Part shown: positions 16,603 to 24,491 of the stretch, piece after piece | Layout: the number at the start of each line of letters is the position of its first letter | How positions within the stretch are numbered: position 1 is the first letter of the stretch | Assembly (NCBI GenBank): GCA_035280425.1 | Contig: DATEFW010000043.1 | Coordinates: 186,001-250,000, forward strand | Length of the DNA: 64,000 nt | Reading direction: 5' to 3' | Origin: QHXW01 sp035280425 | GTDB taxonomy: Bacteria > Acidobacteriota > Terriglobia > Bryobacterales > Bryobacteraceae | The notes under the pieces: model-generated | The model's database searches: none | What the model saw: only the letters and a program-made list of their open reading frames with translations | Told to the model about the DNA's origin: nothing | Made by a program: the position numbers and the translations under genes

Positions 16603-18027
16603 TTAACCTCCCGAGCTCGAGCCGGGGTTGAACAAAGAGGTGTTGGTGTTCTGATACCCGTAGGAGGTGAAGTTCAAAGATTGCACCATGGAGGTCAGCG
16701 TCTGCTGCTGTGACTGCAGGGAGGCCAGCTGGGTGTCGGCCGCCTGGAGCTTGGCTTGCAGCGTGGTTTGCATCTGGTTGGCATGGGCGATCAGGGTATT
16801 GATCTGGTCGGTCAGGCTCGAGTCGGTGGCGTCGTACTGGTTCTGCTGCGCTTTGATGGCCCCGGTAATCGGATCGCTGAACGCGGTCAGGGTGGCCGCC
16901 AGCGAGGCAAAGTTGTTCTGGCCGGAGTTCAGGAACGAGAAGGCCGCCGCGATCTGGGAGCTCGAGAGATCGTTGAATGCCGGAACCTGAGGATCGGTCG
17001 AGGTCTGGTTGAAAGTCATTTTGCCGGTGGAATCGAGCGAGATCCCCAGGGCCGCCAGGCTGGTGACCGCCCCGGCGCCCGTGCCGGTATAGTTCACCAG
17101 ACCGTGCAGCGCGTTCTGAATGGCGTAGATCAAATGATTTCCGCTGAGCATCCCCGCGGCCGGCCCAATCTGTGCATCCAGCTGCGCGACGACCGCGTTG
17201 TACTTGTCGGCGAAGTCCTGTAAAGCGCTGGCGAGCGGCGAGGAATTCGAAGAAGCCGATATGGTCACGGTCTGGTTGTTCGCGGTTTCCCCCACCAGGG
17301 TGAAGCTCATTCCCGGGATTACCGCCTGGATCTTGTTGGTCGGACTGACGACATGGGCTCCGTTGATGTAGAAGTCGGCATTCGCGCCCGGGTTGGTGTT
17401 GGTCATCAGGTTGACCGCCCCGTCCATCAGCTGGATTTCGTTCTGCCCGGTTGCGACCGCTGAAATGGACAGATAATCCGGCGTCGCTCCCGTCCCGGTG
17501 GTGAGGATGGCGGCGGTCACGCCGGAATTGGGTATGGCGTTGATGGCATCGCGCAACGCGGTGAGATTGTTGTGAGGCGCATCCATGGTGATGGGATCAC
17601 CCACCGCCTGGCCGCCGACCATCAGCTGCACGGAGCCCGAACTGGCGACCGGCGCCGTGGTTCCATCCGCATACCCGCTGAGCGTGGTCTCCGAGGCGGC
17701 CTGCGCCAGCGAGCTGATATCCGTTATGGCATAGCTCACCGGCGCGGTCGCCGCCGTGCTGTTGACGATCACCTTGGTTGTGTCGGAGCTCGAGCCCGTT
17801 ATACCCTGATTCGCGGCGACCGTTCCCAGATTGGTCACACTGGCCGCCAGGTCCGACACCACGCTGGAGAGATTGACGGTTAACTGCTTTTCCTGCAGAA
17901 TATCGGACTGCCGGTTCTGCAGCGCCGTGATGGGAAGCCGGGCTATGGCGACCGCGCGGTTCAGAATGGTTTGAAAATCGTTGGAAAAATTGCTGACACC
18001 GGTGAAAACAAGAGGACTAAGACCCAC
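16603..18027 (-). CDS. fliD: Flagellar filament cap protein FliD (HAP2)
   Basis: 474 residues from a GTG at 18027 with GAGGAG six bases upstream. The N-terminus (GVSNFSNDFQTILNRAVAIA, then LPITALQNRQ) is the FliD N-terminal helical domain; the middle is beta-rich with a flagellin-hook-IN-like segment (LTALRDAINAIPNSGVTAAI), and the C-terminal ~110 residues form the long helical D0/D1 tail (DPITGAIKAQQNQYDATDSS, LTDQINTLIAHANQMQTTLQ). FliD caps the growing filament and helps flagellin fold. It is transcribed toward the flagellin gene from a sigma-28 promoter. The small helical gene lies 6 bp downstream. Confidence 0.93.
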   Translation of the reverse strand: MGLSPLVFTGVSNFSNDFQTILNRAVAIARLPITALQNRQSDILQEKQLTVNLSSVVSDLAASVTNLGTVAANQGITGSSSDTTKVIVNSTAATAPVSYAITDISSLAQAASETTLSGYADGTTAPVASSGSVQLMVGGQAVGDPITMDAPHNNLTALRDAINAIPNSGVTAAILTTGTGATPDYLSISAVATGQNEIQLMDGAVNLMTNTNPGANADFYINGAHVVSPTNKIQAVIPGMSFTLVGETANNQTVTISASSNSSPLASALQDFADKYNAVVAQLDAQIGPAAGMLSGNHLIYAIQNALHGLVNYTGTGAGAVTSLAALGISLDSTGKMTFNQTSTDPQVPAFNDLSSSQIAAAFSFLNSGQNNFASLAATLTAFSDPITGAIKAQQNQYDATDSSLTDQINTLIAHANQMQTTLQAKLQAADTQLASLQSQQQTLTSMVQSLNFTSYGYQNTNTSLFNPGSSSGG

Positions 18028-18046
18028 GGTAGGCTCCTCGAGGGAC

Positions 18047-18074
18047 TTATCGGCTGGACCGTGCGGTTAGTTTA
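18047..18074 (-). promoter_or_regulatory. Sigma-28-type promoter of fliD
   Basis: On the minus strand, TAAA (18074-18071) and a perfect GCCGATAA (18054-18047) are separated by 16 bp, the same spacing as the flbD promoter. Transcription would begin about 12 bases before the GTG start, leaving a short leader that carries GAGGAG. Confidence 0.72.
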
Positions 18075-18110
18075 GGCCGGGCGCGGATCTGTGGCTGTTC
18101 CGGCAGGAGC

Positions 18111-18130
18111 ACCCTAATGCCCATTAGGGT
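18111..18130 (+). repeat. Perfect inverted repeat over the annotated OGT start codon
   Basis: ACCCTAAT (18111-18118) and ATTAGGGT (18123-18130) are perfect 8-base arms around a four-base GCCC spacer. The ATG at 18117-18119 spans the left arm and the loop. As RNA this would be a hairpin over the start codon; as DNA it could be an operator. It immediately precedes a sigma-28-like -10 box. Confidence 0.6.
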
Positions 18131-18143
18131 TTTCTGCCGATCA
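18115..18143 (+). promoter_or_regulatory. Possible sigma-28-like promoter for the OGT gene
   Basis: GCCGATCA (18136-18143) differs from the sigma-28 -10 box by one base and sits in the same context as the flbD promoter (TTTTCTGCCGAT in both). A weaker TAAT -35 lies 17 bp upstream (18115-18118). If used, transcription would begin near 18150 and translation would have to start at GTG 18150 or ATG 18222 rather than ATG 18117. Confidence 0.45.
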
Positions 18144-20285
18144 ACAGGCGTGGACAAGAAACGCCGTTACCACGGCCGACCGGCCGGCAGTGTTGCGACA
18201 ACCCCGGCGGCCCTGGCCTGGATGGATCGCGCGCTCGACGTGGCTATCCGCTGTCAGCGGGCCGGTGAGGCCGAGCAGGCCAAGCAGCTTTACATACGCA
18301 TCCTCGAGCAACACCCGGACCACGCGCTGGCCATGCGCAATCTGGGGATCATCGCCAGCCAGTCCGGCGACATCCCGCTGGCGCTCGGCTTGGCGGAGCG
18401 CGCCGTGGCGCTGCGGCCGGAACGCGCGGAGTTTCACGCCAGCTTCGCCATTGCTCTCGGCGCCGCCGGTTTTCCCGAAAAGGCGGCGGCCGAATACCGG
18501 GTGGCGCTGCGCCTGGACCCGAACTGCGTCGACGCGCTGCACAACTACGGCTACGCGCTGCGGTTACAGGGAGAATTCCGGGAAGCCATCGCGTGTCTCG
18601 AGCGCGTGCTCGCGCTGCGGCCCGATCATTCGCACGCGCGCACGGAACTGGGCAACGCTTATCTTTTCGCGGGTCGATTGGAAGAAGCGGCAACGTGTTT
18701 CGAGCAGGTCATAGAGGAGCGGCCTTCGGCTTTTGAGGCCATGTCCAACCTGGCGGTAGTCCGTGAGCGCCAGGGCAATGCTGCCGGAGCGGAGGAGCTT
18801 CTGCGGCGGGCCATCCAGATTGCTCCCGGCCAGCACTATGTGCGGGTCAACCTGGGCGATCTGCTGCTCACAGCCAACCGCGTCGGCGAGGCCGTCAGGT
18901 TCCTGGAAGAGTCGGCACGCCAGGCGCCGCGCGTGGCGGAACTGCAGATCTACCTCGGTAACGCTTACGCCAAACAAGGGCGCCTGGACGAGTCGCTGGG
19001 CTGCTACCGGCAGGCGCTGGCGCTCGAACCGAGCTTCGCCGGCACCCACCAGATGGTGCTCTTCGCGCTGCACTACAATCCGGAGCCTTCGCCGGACGCC
19101 GTGCTGGCGGAACACCGCAAGTGGGCCGCGCGCCACGCGGATCCGCTCTCTGGCGCCACGCGGCACACCAACCAGCAGGATCCCGAGCGGCGCATACGCG
19201 TCGGATATGTCTCGGCCGATTTCCGCCAGCATCCCATTGCGTACTTCACCGCGCCGGTTTTCGCATCGCAGGATCGCGCGCAGATCGAGACGGTCTGCTA
19301 CGTCGCGGGCAAGCCCGACGCCTGGACCGAGCGCATTCGAGCGCATGCGTCCGAGTGGAGAGAGATCGCCGAGCTCGGGGACGCCGAGCTGGCCGAGCTC
19401 ATCGAACACGACCGGATCGACATCCTGGTCGATCTCTCGGGTCACACGGCGGGCAACCGCCTTCTGGCGTTTGCGCGCAAGCCGGCGCCGGTTCAGGTGA
19501 GCTGGCTGGGTTACTCGGCCACCACGGGAATGCAGGCCATGGATTACCTGATTGCCGACCAGATCGTCGCGCCGCTCAGTGAACCAGCCCCGTTTATCGA
19601 GCAGCCGCTGCGCCTGCCGGGCTGTTTTCTGGCATACGAAATTCCCGGCGATGCTCCTGGCGTGGCTCCCCTTCCCTCGGCGGACCGCGGGTTTGTCACC
19701 TATGGATGTTTCAATGCTTTATCCAAGGTCGGCGTGCACGTCGTCGCGACCTGGTCCCAGATCCTGCGCGCCAACCCGGCGGCCCGGCTGATCATGAAGA
19801 ACTCCACTTTCGACGATCAGGCCTCCCGCGAGTTCTACGCGCAGCAGTTCGAGAAGTTCGGCATTGACCGCCGGCGTGTGGACCTCGAGGGAGCCTCGCC
19901 GCACGGCGAACTGCTGGCGCATTATGCGCAGGTGGATATCGCCCTCGATCCGTTTCCCTATAACGGCGCCACTACGACGTGCGAGGCGCTGGCCATGGGG
20001 GTGCCGGTCGTGACGCTGCGGGGAAACCGCTTTATCAGCCGCGTGGGGTCGAGCGTCCTCGACAGCGCCGGGCTGCACGAGTTGATCACGGAAAACGAAG
20101 CCGATTACATCCGAAAGGCCGTCCGCCTCGCCGAAGACATTCCGGCGCTCGCCCGGATGCGCGCCACCATGCGGGAACGGCTGGCCGCATCCGCGCTTTT
20201 CGATACCGCTGGGTTCACAAGGAGTCTGGAAGGTGCCTATCGAGACATCTGGCGCAAGTGGTGCAGCGCGCAAAAGCGCAACTGA
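18117..20285 (+). CDS. TPR-containing O-GlcNAc-transferase (SPINDLY/OGT) family glycosyltransferase
   Basis: 722 residues from the ATG at 18117 (AGGAG seven bases upstream); GTG 18150 and ATG 18222 are alternatives. Residues ~36-330 are TPR units (AEQAKQLYIRILEQHPDHAL, FREAIACLERVLALRPDHSH, LDESLGCYRQALALEPSF). From ~360 the GT41 catalytic region begins: IRVGYVSADFRQHPIAYF, DILVDLSGHTAGNRLLAFAR, PVQVSWLGYSATTGM, CFNALSKV and DPFPYNGATTTCEALAMGVP. This family moves a sugar from a nucleotide-sugar to Ser/Thr of proteins in the cytoplasm. Lying next to fliD and the flagellin, and possibly under a sigma-28-like promoter, its likely acceptor is flagellin. The next gene starts inside its last 53 bases. 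Confidence 0.9.
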   Translation: MPIRVFCRSTGVDKKRRYHGRPAGSVATTPAALAWMDRALDVAIRCQRAGEAEQAKQLYIRILEQHPDHALAMRNLGIIASQSGDIPLALGLAERAVALRPERAEFHASFAIALGAAGFPEKAAAEYRVALRLDPNCVDALHNYGYALRLQGEFREAIACLERVLALRPDHSHARTELGNAYLFAGRLEEAATCFEQVIEERPSAFEAMSNLAVVRERQGNAAGAEELLRRAIQIAPGQHYVRVNLGDLLLTANRVGEAVRFLEESARQAPRVAELQIYLGNAYAKQGRLDESLGCYRQALALEPSFAGTHQMVLFALHYNPEPSPDAVLAEHRKWAARHADPLSGATRHTNQQDPERRIRVGYVSADFRQHPIAYFTAPVFASQDRAQIETVCYVAGKPDAWTERIRAHASEWREIAELGDAELAELIEHDRIDILVDLSGHTAGNRLLAFARKPAPVQVSWLGYSATTGMQAMDYLIADQIVAPLSEPAPFIEQPLRLPGCFLAYEIPGDAPGVAPLPSADRGFVTYGCFNALSKVGVHVVATWSQILRANPAARLIMKNSTFDDQASREFYAQQFEKFGIDRRRVDLEGASPHGELLAHYAQVDIALDPFPYNGATTTCEALAMGVPVVTLRGNRFISRVGSSVLDSAGLHELITENEADYIRKAVRLAEDIPALARMRATMRERLAASALFDTAGFTRSLEGAYRDIWRKWCSAQKRN

Positions 20286-21591
20286 CGCCGCCGCGGAGCT
20301 GGCGCACAAGCTGGTGAGCGCAACCTGTCCGGCGTGCGGGCACCACGTGGCCGCGCCGTTCTATAACGGGGGCCGGCAGCCCCTGGCGACACTCGGTTGG
20401 CCGAAAACCGCCGGCGAAGCGCGCGCCATGCCGCGCCTGCCGCTGGACTTCGTCCGCTGCACCGCATGCGGCCACGTCTTTAACGCGTCATTCGATTACA
20501 ACCAGGTGCCGTACTCCCAGGTTGAGTACCGCACCTTTAACCGCGGAGGCCTGTGGACGGATTTTCTCGAAAGCGTCGCCGGTGAAGTGCGCCGGCGCCT
20601 GCCGGCTTCGCCCGCGATCGTGGAGATCGGCTATGGCGATGGCAGCTTCCTCGAAGCCCTGGCGGCCGGCCTCGCGAAAGGCCGGTTCATCGGATTCGAC
20701 CCGCACGGCGCAATGCCGGCGGATGCGCCGCGTCTCGAACTGCGGCGTGAACTTTTTGACCCGGGACGCCATCTGGCGGAGCTCGCCCCCGATCTGATCA
20801 TCAGCCGGCACGTTCTCGAGCATCTCAGCGATCCGCTGGCGTTCATCCAGCACATCAGCCTGGCGGCGGCCTGCCTCGGTCAGCGCCCCATGATGTACCT
20901 CGAGGTTCCCTGCATCGACCGCGCCCTCGACGCCGGACGAACGGAAGATTTTTTCTACGAGCACAATTCGCATTTCACGACCGCCAGCTTCTGCCGCATG
21001 CTCGAGCGCACCGGAGCGCGCCTGGAAGCGCTGGGCCACGGATACGAAGGGGAAGTGGTCTACGCTTTCGTTCGCCTGGAAGCCGCCGGAGAATCAGTCG
21101 GCAACGGCCTCGCGGCTCTTCGATTTCTCGCCGCAGCCGGCCGGGCGCGGCAAAGGATTGCGCAGCAGTTGACTGCCCTACATCACTCCGGCAAGCGGGT
21201 GGCGTTCTGGGGCGGCACCGGCCGGGCGGCGGCGTTCATCAATGCGCACGGCGCCGACGCGGAGCGCTTTCCCACGGTGGTCGATTCCGACCCGCTGAAA
21301 GCCGGGAGCTACGTGCCCGGTTCAGGACAACTGATTCGCTTTCGCGACTGGCTGATCGAAAATCCCGCAGACGTGATCGTGATTCCGTGCCAGTGGCGCG
21401 CGGCCGATATTTTGCGCGAAATCCGCCAGCATGGAATTCGCTATGAAACGATCCTGATCGACCGCCAGGGAGAGCTGGCAGATTTTCCGGGCCCGGCCGG
21501 GCCGCACGCTCCGGATGCGGAAGCGGGCGCCGATATCGCACGTTTGGCCGGCTTTGTGGCGCCTGCCACGCCCATCGAGACCGGGAACTAG
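20233..21591 (+). CDS. Sugar C-methyltransferase (zinc-finger N-terminus, SAM domain, C-terminal methyltransferase domain)
   Basis: 452 residues from a GTG at 20233 that overlaps the OGT gene by 53 bp; AAGGAG lies eight bases upstream. The N-terminus binds zinc through CPAC (residues 32-35) and CTAC (76-79). A class I SAM-binding fold follows (VEIGYGDGSFLEAL near 128, SRHVLEHLSDPLAF near 195). The C-terminus has the nucleotide-binding-like segment VAFWGGTGRAAAFINAHG near 320 and VIVIPCQWRAADILREI. This three-part layout is that of the methyltransferases acting on dTDP- or CDP-linked keto-deoxysugars (TylCIII/NovU/SpnG type relatives). Its stop codon shares a CTAG with the stop of the convergent next gene. 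Confidence 0.85.
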   Translation: MPIETSGASGAARKSATDAAAELAHKLVSATCPACGHHVAAPFYNGGRQPLATLGWPKTAGEARAMPRLPLDFVRCTACGHVFNASFDYNQVPYSQVEYRTFNRGGLWTDFLESVAGEVRRRLPASPAIVEIGYGDGSFLEALAAGLAKGRFIGFDPHGAMPADAPRLELRRELFDPGRHLAELAPDLIISRHVLEHLSDPLAFIQHISLAAACLGQRPMMYLEVPCIDRALDAGRTEDFFYEHNSHFTTASFCRMLERTGARLEALGHGYEGEVVYAFVRLEAAGESVGNGLAALRFLAAAGRARQRIAQQLTALHHSGKRVAFWGGTGRAAAFINAHGADAERFPTVVDSDPLKAGSYVPGSGQLIRFRDWLIENPADVIVIPCQWRAADILREIRQHGIRYETILIDRQGELADFPGPAGPHAPDAEAGADIARLAGFVAPATPIETGN

Positions 21592-22448
21592 CCTGCGCTT
21601 CCCTCGGAGCGATGCACGATCAGCGCCAGGCCGTGCCAGCCGATCTTCCGCCATTCGACCGAGGTGTACTCCGGGTGGGCTTGCCGCCACTCACGCCAGG
21701 CCCGCTGCTCGCCGCGGTTCGGATCGGCGCGATAACAGTACCAATCATCGAAAATCAGGACGGTGCCGTTTTGCAGATACCCGGTGATGAAGTCGAGCAC
21801 CGGTACAGTGGACTCGTAGAGATCGCAGTCCACCCAGATAACCGCGGCGCGTTCGAGCGGCAGCCGCTGTTTCAGCTCATCGGTCAGCGATTCATGAAAC
21901 CACCCGGGAACTGCGGTGACCCGGGCCAGGTCCAGATGTTCGCGGCGCAAGTTGGCCAGAAACTCCGGCTGGCCGCACGCGAAACTTCCCTGTTCGAAAT
22001 GCCGGAAGCCTGAGGCGTCGACGCCGGAGCTGGGAGGCAGGCCGCGGAATGAGTCGAACGCGTAGAAGCACATGCGGTCGAGCCCGTATCTTTTCGCGGT
22101 ATGAAAGGCGCCGGCGAAGGTGTGGCCGCGGAATACGCCAAACTCCAGGTAATCGCCCTCGAGGCCTGATTCCTGCACGAAGTGCATGGCATAATCCAAT
22201 ATTTCTTCCCGCGGCGTGTACGCGAGCAGGTTGCGCCAGAACTGAAACCTTGCCGACGCCCGCACCGAAGGCCGCTTCCAGCATCGCGTCAATCGCTCGA
22301 AAACGCGCTGCACCGGGCCGGGGCGAACCGGCTCAATTGCCGCGGAAGCCCTGGGCGCAGGCACTTCCGAGTGCGCAACGCAATGTGGCGCTTCGAGTTG
22401 ACGGCTTCCCACGTAAGTCAAGAGCGCCGGTCCCGCCGGAAATCTCAC
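21588..22448 (-). CDS. TylF/macrocin-type O-methyltransferase
   Basis: 286 residues from a GTG at 22448; the first ~60 residues are Pro/Arg-rich and weakly structured, so the true start may be further in. The catalytic part is clear: DYLEFGVFRGHTFAGAF (SAM-binding motif I), CFYAFDSFRGLPP, then FEQGSF, the acidic motif WVDCDLYESTVPVLDFI and VLIFDDWYCYRADPNRGE. The family methylates sugar hydroxyls (macrocin 3''-OH and similar) using Mg2+ bound by the Asp-rich motif. It converges on the C-methyltransferase gene, the two stop codons sharing CTAG, and starts 86 bp from the divergent FkbM gene. Confidence 0.85.
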   Translation of the reverse strand: MRFPAGPALLTYVGSRQLEAPHCVAHSEVPAPRASAAIEPVRPGPVQRVFERLTRCWKRPSVRASARFQFWRNLLAYTPREEILDYAMHFVQESGLEGDYLEFGVFRGHTFAGAFHTAKRYGLDRMCFYAFDSFRGLPPSSGVDASGFRHFEQGSFACGQPEFLANLRREHLDLARVTAVPGWFHESLTDELKQRLPLERAAVIWVDCDLYESTVPVLDFITGYLQNGTVLIFDDWYCYRADPNRGEQRAWREWRQAHPEYTSVEWRKIGWHGLALIVHRSEGSAG

Positions 22449-22456
22449 AGTTATTG

Positions 22457-22472
22457 GGCCGGAATTCCGGCC
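22457..22472. repeat. 16-bp perfect palindrome between divergent methyltransferase genes
   Basis: GGCCGGAATTCCGGCC is a perfect 16-bp palindrome in the 86-bp gap between the TylF-type gene (start 22448) and the FkbM gene (start 22535). It lies eight bases upstream of the minus-strand GTG. It may be an operator for one or both genes or, if the TylF start is downstream, part of its coding region. Confidence 0.4.
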
Positions 22473-22534
22473 GGGTGGCGATCTTGTTGAGAATGTTGTG
22501 GATCGGTAGAACTTAACTTCCAGGAACCTCCGGA

Positions 22535-23425
22535 ATGTTCAGCCTTTGCGAAATTCTGCCCCGCCCGCTGCCCTTGATTCACGTGGTGGATGTCGGGGCG
22601 ATGGCGCTCGAAGGCGTCGCGCCGCCGTACGACCCGCTGGTGCGGGCAGGCGCCGCCCGCGTGACCGGATTTGAACCGGTCGAGGAGGAGTGCCGGAAGC
22701 TCAACGCCGCCTGCCCGCCCGGCCACACGTTTCTGCCTTATGCCGTCGGCGACGGAACCGTCAGGACGTTTCGCGAATGCAACTTCAGCATGACCAGCTC
22801 GCTCTACGAACCGAACACGGCGCTATTGGACAGGTTTCAGAATCTCGGCGAGCTGACGCGGGTGGTTAGCCAGTTCCCCATGGAGACGCGGCGGCTGGAC
22901 GATCTGGCCGAGGTCCGCGACGCAGATTTTTTGAAACTCGACGTCCAGGGAGCGGAGCGGGACGTGATCGAAGGCGCGGCAAGCGTGCTGGGCCATACCC
23001 TGGCGGTGCACACGGAAGTCGAGTTCGTTCCGCTTTACGCCGGCCAGCCGCTGTTTGCCGAAGTCGACCAGGCGCTCAGAAGGAACGGCTTCTGTTTTCA
23101 CCGTTTCGCCGGCCTCGCCGGCCGCACCTTCAAACCCCTGGTCTATCAAAACAATCCCAATGCGATGTTGAGCCAGGCTTTGTGGGCAGATGCGGTGTAC
23201 GTCCGCGACTGGATGCACTGGGAGGCGCTCGTACCCGAGGAACTGCTGAAGCTGGCCCTCATTCTGCACGATGTCTATTCATCCTGCGACCTGGCGCTCG
23301 CTGCGCTCGCGCAATACGACCGGAAAAACGGCGGCGCGTTGAGCGATGCATACCTGAAGCGGCTCACCGGAAATGCCGCCGGGCGGCCGCCTGTTCCGCA
23401 GGAGACCGCTAGCCTTTCCCGCTGA
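22535..23425 (+). CDS. FkbM family methyltransferase
   Basis: 296 residues, ATG start preceded by AGGAA. The SAM-binding fold is seen in VVDVGAMALEG (motif I; the more usual DVGAN is changed to DVGAM), VTGFEPVEEECRKL, and the family-defining FLKLDVQGAERDVIEGA near residue 132, followed by TLAVHTEVEFVPLY. FkbM enzymes O-methylate sugars, polyketides or other small acceptors. The C-terminal ~70 residues are helical and not part of the core. It sits in the island with four other sugar-modifying genes; its 3' end overlaps the convergent epimerase gene by 17 bp. Confidence 0.85.
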   Translation: MFSLCEILPRPLPLIHVVDVGAMALEGVAPPYDPLVRAGAARVTGFEPVEEECRKLNAACPPGHTFLPYAVGDGTVRTFRECNFSMTSSLYEPNTALLDRFQNLGELTRVVSQFPMETRRLDDLAEVRDADFLKLDVQGAERDVIEGAASVLGHTLAVHTEVEFVPLYAGQPLFAEVDQALRRNGFCFHRFAGLAGRTFKPLVYQNNPNAMLSQALWADAVYVRDWMHWEALVPEELLKLALILHDVYSSCDLALAALAQYDRKNGGALSDAYLKRLTGNAAGRPPVPQETASLSR

Positions 23426-24467
23426 CCGTTTCCCGGCCCGCCATCCGGCGGTCCACAATTTCCGAGACAATTTTCGGCAGATCGTATTCGAGCGACCAGC
23501 CGGGAAAATCGCGCTTCAGTTTCTTGAGATCGGAAATGTAGCAGATGTGATCGCCGGTCCGGTTGGTGTCCTGATAACGGTAGCGAAGGCGGAATCCCAT
23601 GCCGTCGAGCAGCCGGACGGTTTCCAGAATCGAGATGCTGTTGGCTCTGCCGCCGCCCAGGTTATAAACCTCGCCCGGCTTGGGATGATGGAAGAACTCG
23701 AGAAACAATCGCGCGACGTCGCGGCAGTGGATCTGGTCGCGCACCTGTTTCCCCTTGTAACCGTAGATCGTGTATTCGCGCCCGGTGACCGCGCATATCA
23801 CGATGTAAGCCAGATAGCCGTGCAGTTCTACCGCAGCGTGCTGGGGCCCGGTCAGGCAGCCGCCGCGAAACACGCCGACGGGCATGTGGAAATAGCGGCC
23901 GAACTCCTGGCACAACACGTCCGCCGCAACTTTGGAAGCGCCGAATAACGAGTGCAGGCACTGGTCGATGGGCATGGTCTCATCCACGCCGTCGCGGCCG
24001 TCCGCGTAATCGTAGCGGGTCTCTTTCTCTTCGAGCGGCAGCTCGTTGGGCCGGTCGCCGTAAACCTTGTTGGTGCTGGTGAAGCAGAATGGCGATTCCG
24101 GGCAAAAATCGCGCGCGGCCACGAGAAGATTCAGCGTGCCCACGGCATTGACATCGAAGTCTTCATACGGAATCGCGGCTGCTTTGTCATGTGAGGGCTG
24201 CGCGGCGGTGTGAATGACGAAATCCGGTTTCTCGTTTTGGATGAGCTCGCGCACACCCTGGCGGTCCCGGATATCCAGAGCGAAATGGCGGTAGGAAGGA
24301 AAACGGTTGAGGAGATCTTCGACCACCGGCCGAGTGGTTCCCTGTGGACCGAAGAATTGGCTGCGAAGATCGTTATCGACTCCTGCGACCTCCCAGCCGT
24401 TCTCAACCAGCAGGCGTACGCAGGCCGAACCGATCAATCCACCGGATCCGGTAACCAGCGCCTTCAT
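23409..24467 (-). CDS. NAD-dependent epimerase/dehydratase, CDP-paratose 2-epimerase-like
   Basis: 352 residues from the ATG at 24467 (a GTG two codons upstream is also open). Extended SDR fold: Rossmann motif VTGSGGLIGSACVRLL at the N-terminus, IHTAAQPSHD, TSTNKVYGD (Thr/Ser of the triad) and FRGGCLTGPQHAAVELHG, RDQIHCRDVARLF. These match the CDP-paratose/tyvelose epimerase group that supplies CDP-activated dideoxy-type sugars. The usual Tyr-x-x-x-Lys appears as Phe-Gly-Ala-Ser-Lys (SLFGASKVAAD), so the catalytic Tyr is replaced by Phe; as far as I recall this is shared by a subgroup of the family. It would provide the activated sugar for the neighbouring OGT and methyltransferases. Confidence 0.85.
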   Translation of the reverse strand: MKALVTGSGGLIGSACVRLLVENGWEVAGVDNDLRSQFFGPQGTTRPVVEDLLNRFPSYRHFALDIRDRQGVRELIQNEKPDFVIHTAAQPSHDKAAAIPYEDFDVNAVGTLNLLVAARDFCPESPFCFTSTNKVYGDRPNELPLEEKETRYDYADGRDGVDETMPIDQCLHSLFGASKVAADVLCQEFGRYFHMPVGVFRGGCLTGPQHAAVELHGYLAYIVICAVTGREYTIYGYKGKQVRDQIHCRDVARLFLEFFHHPKPGEVYNLGGGRANSISILETVRLLDGMGFRLRYRYQDTNRTGDHICYISDLKKLKRDFPGWSLEYDLPKIVSEIVDRRMAGRETVSGKG

Positions 24468-24491
24468 TCTCACGATTCTACGGGAAACGCA

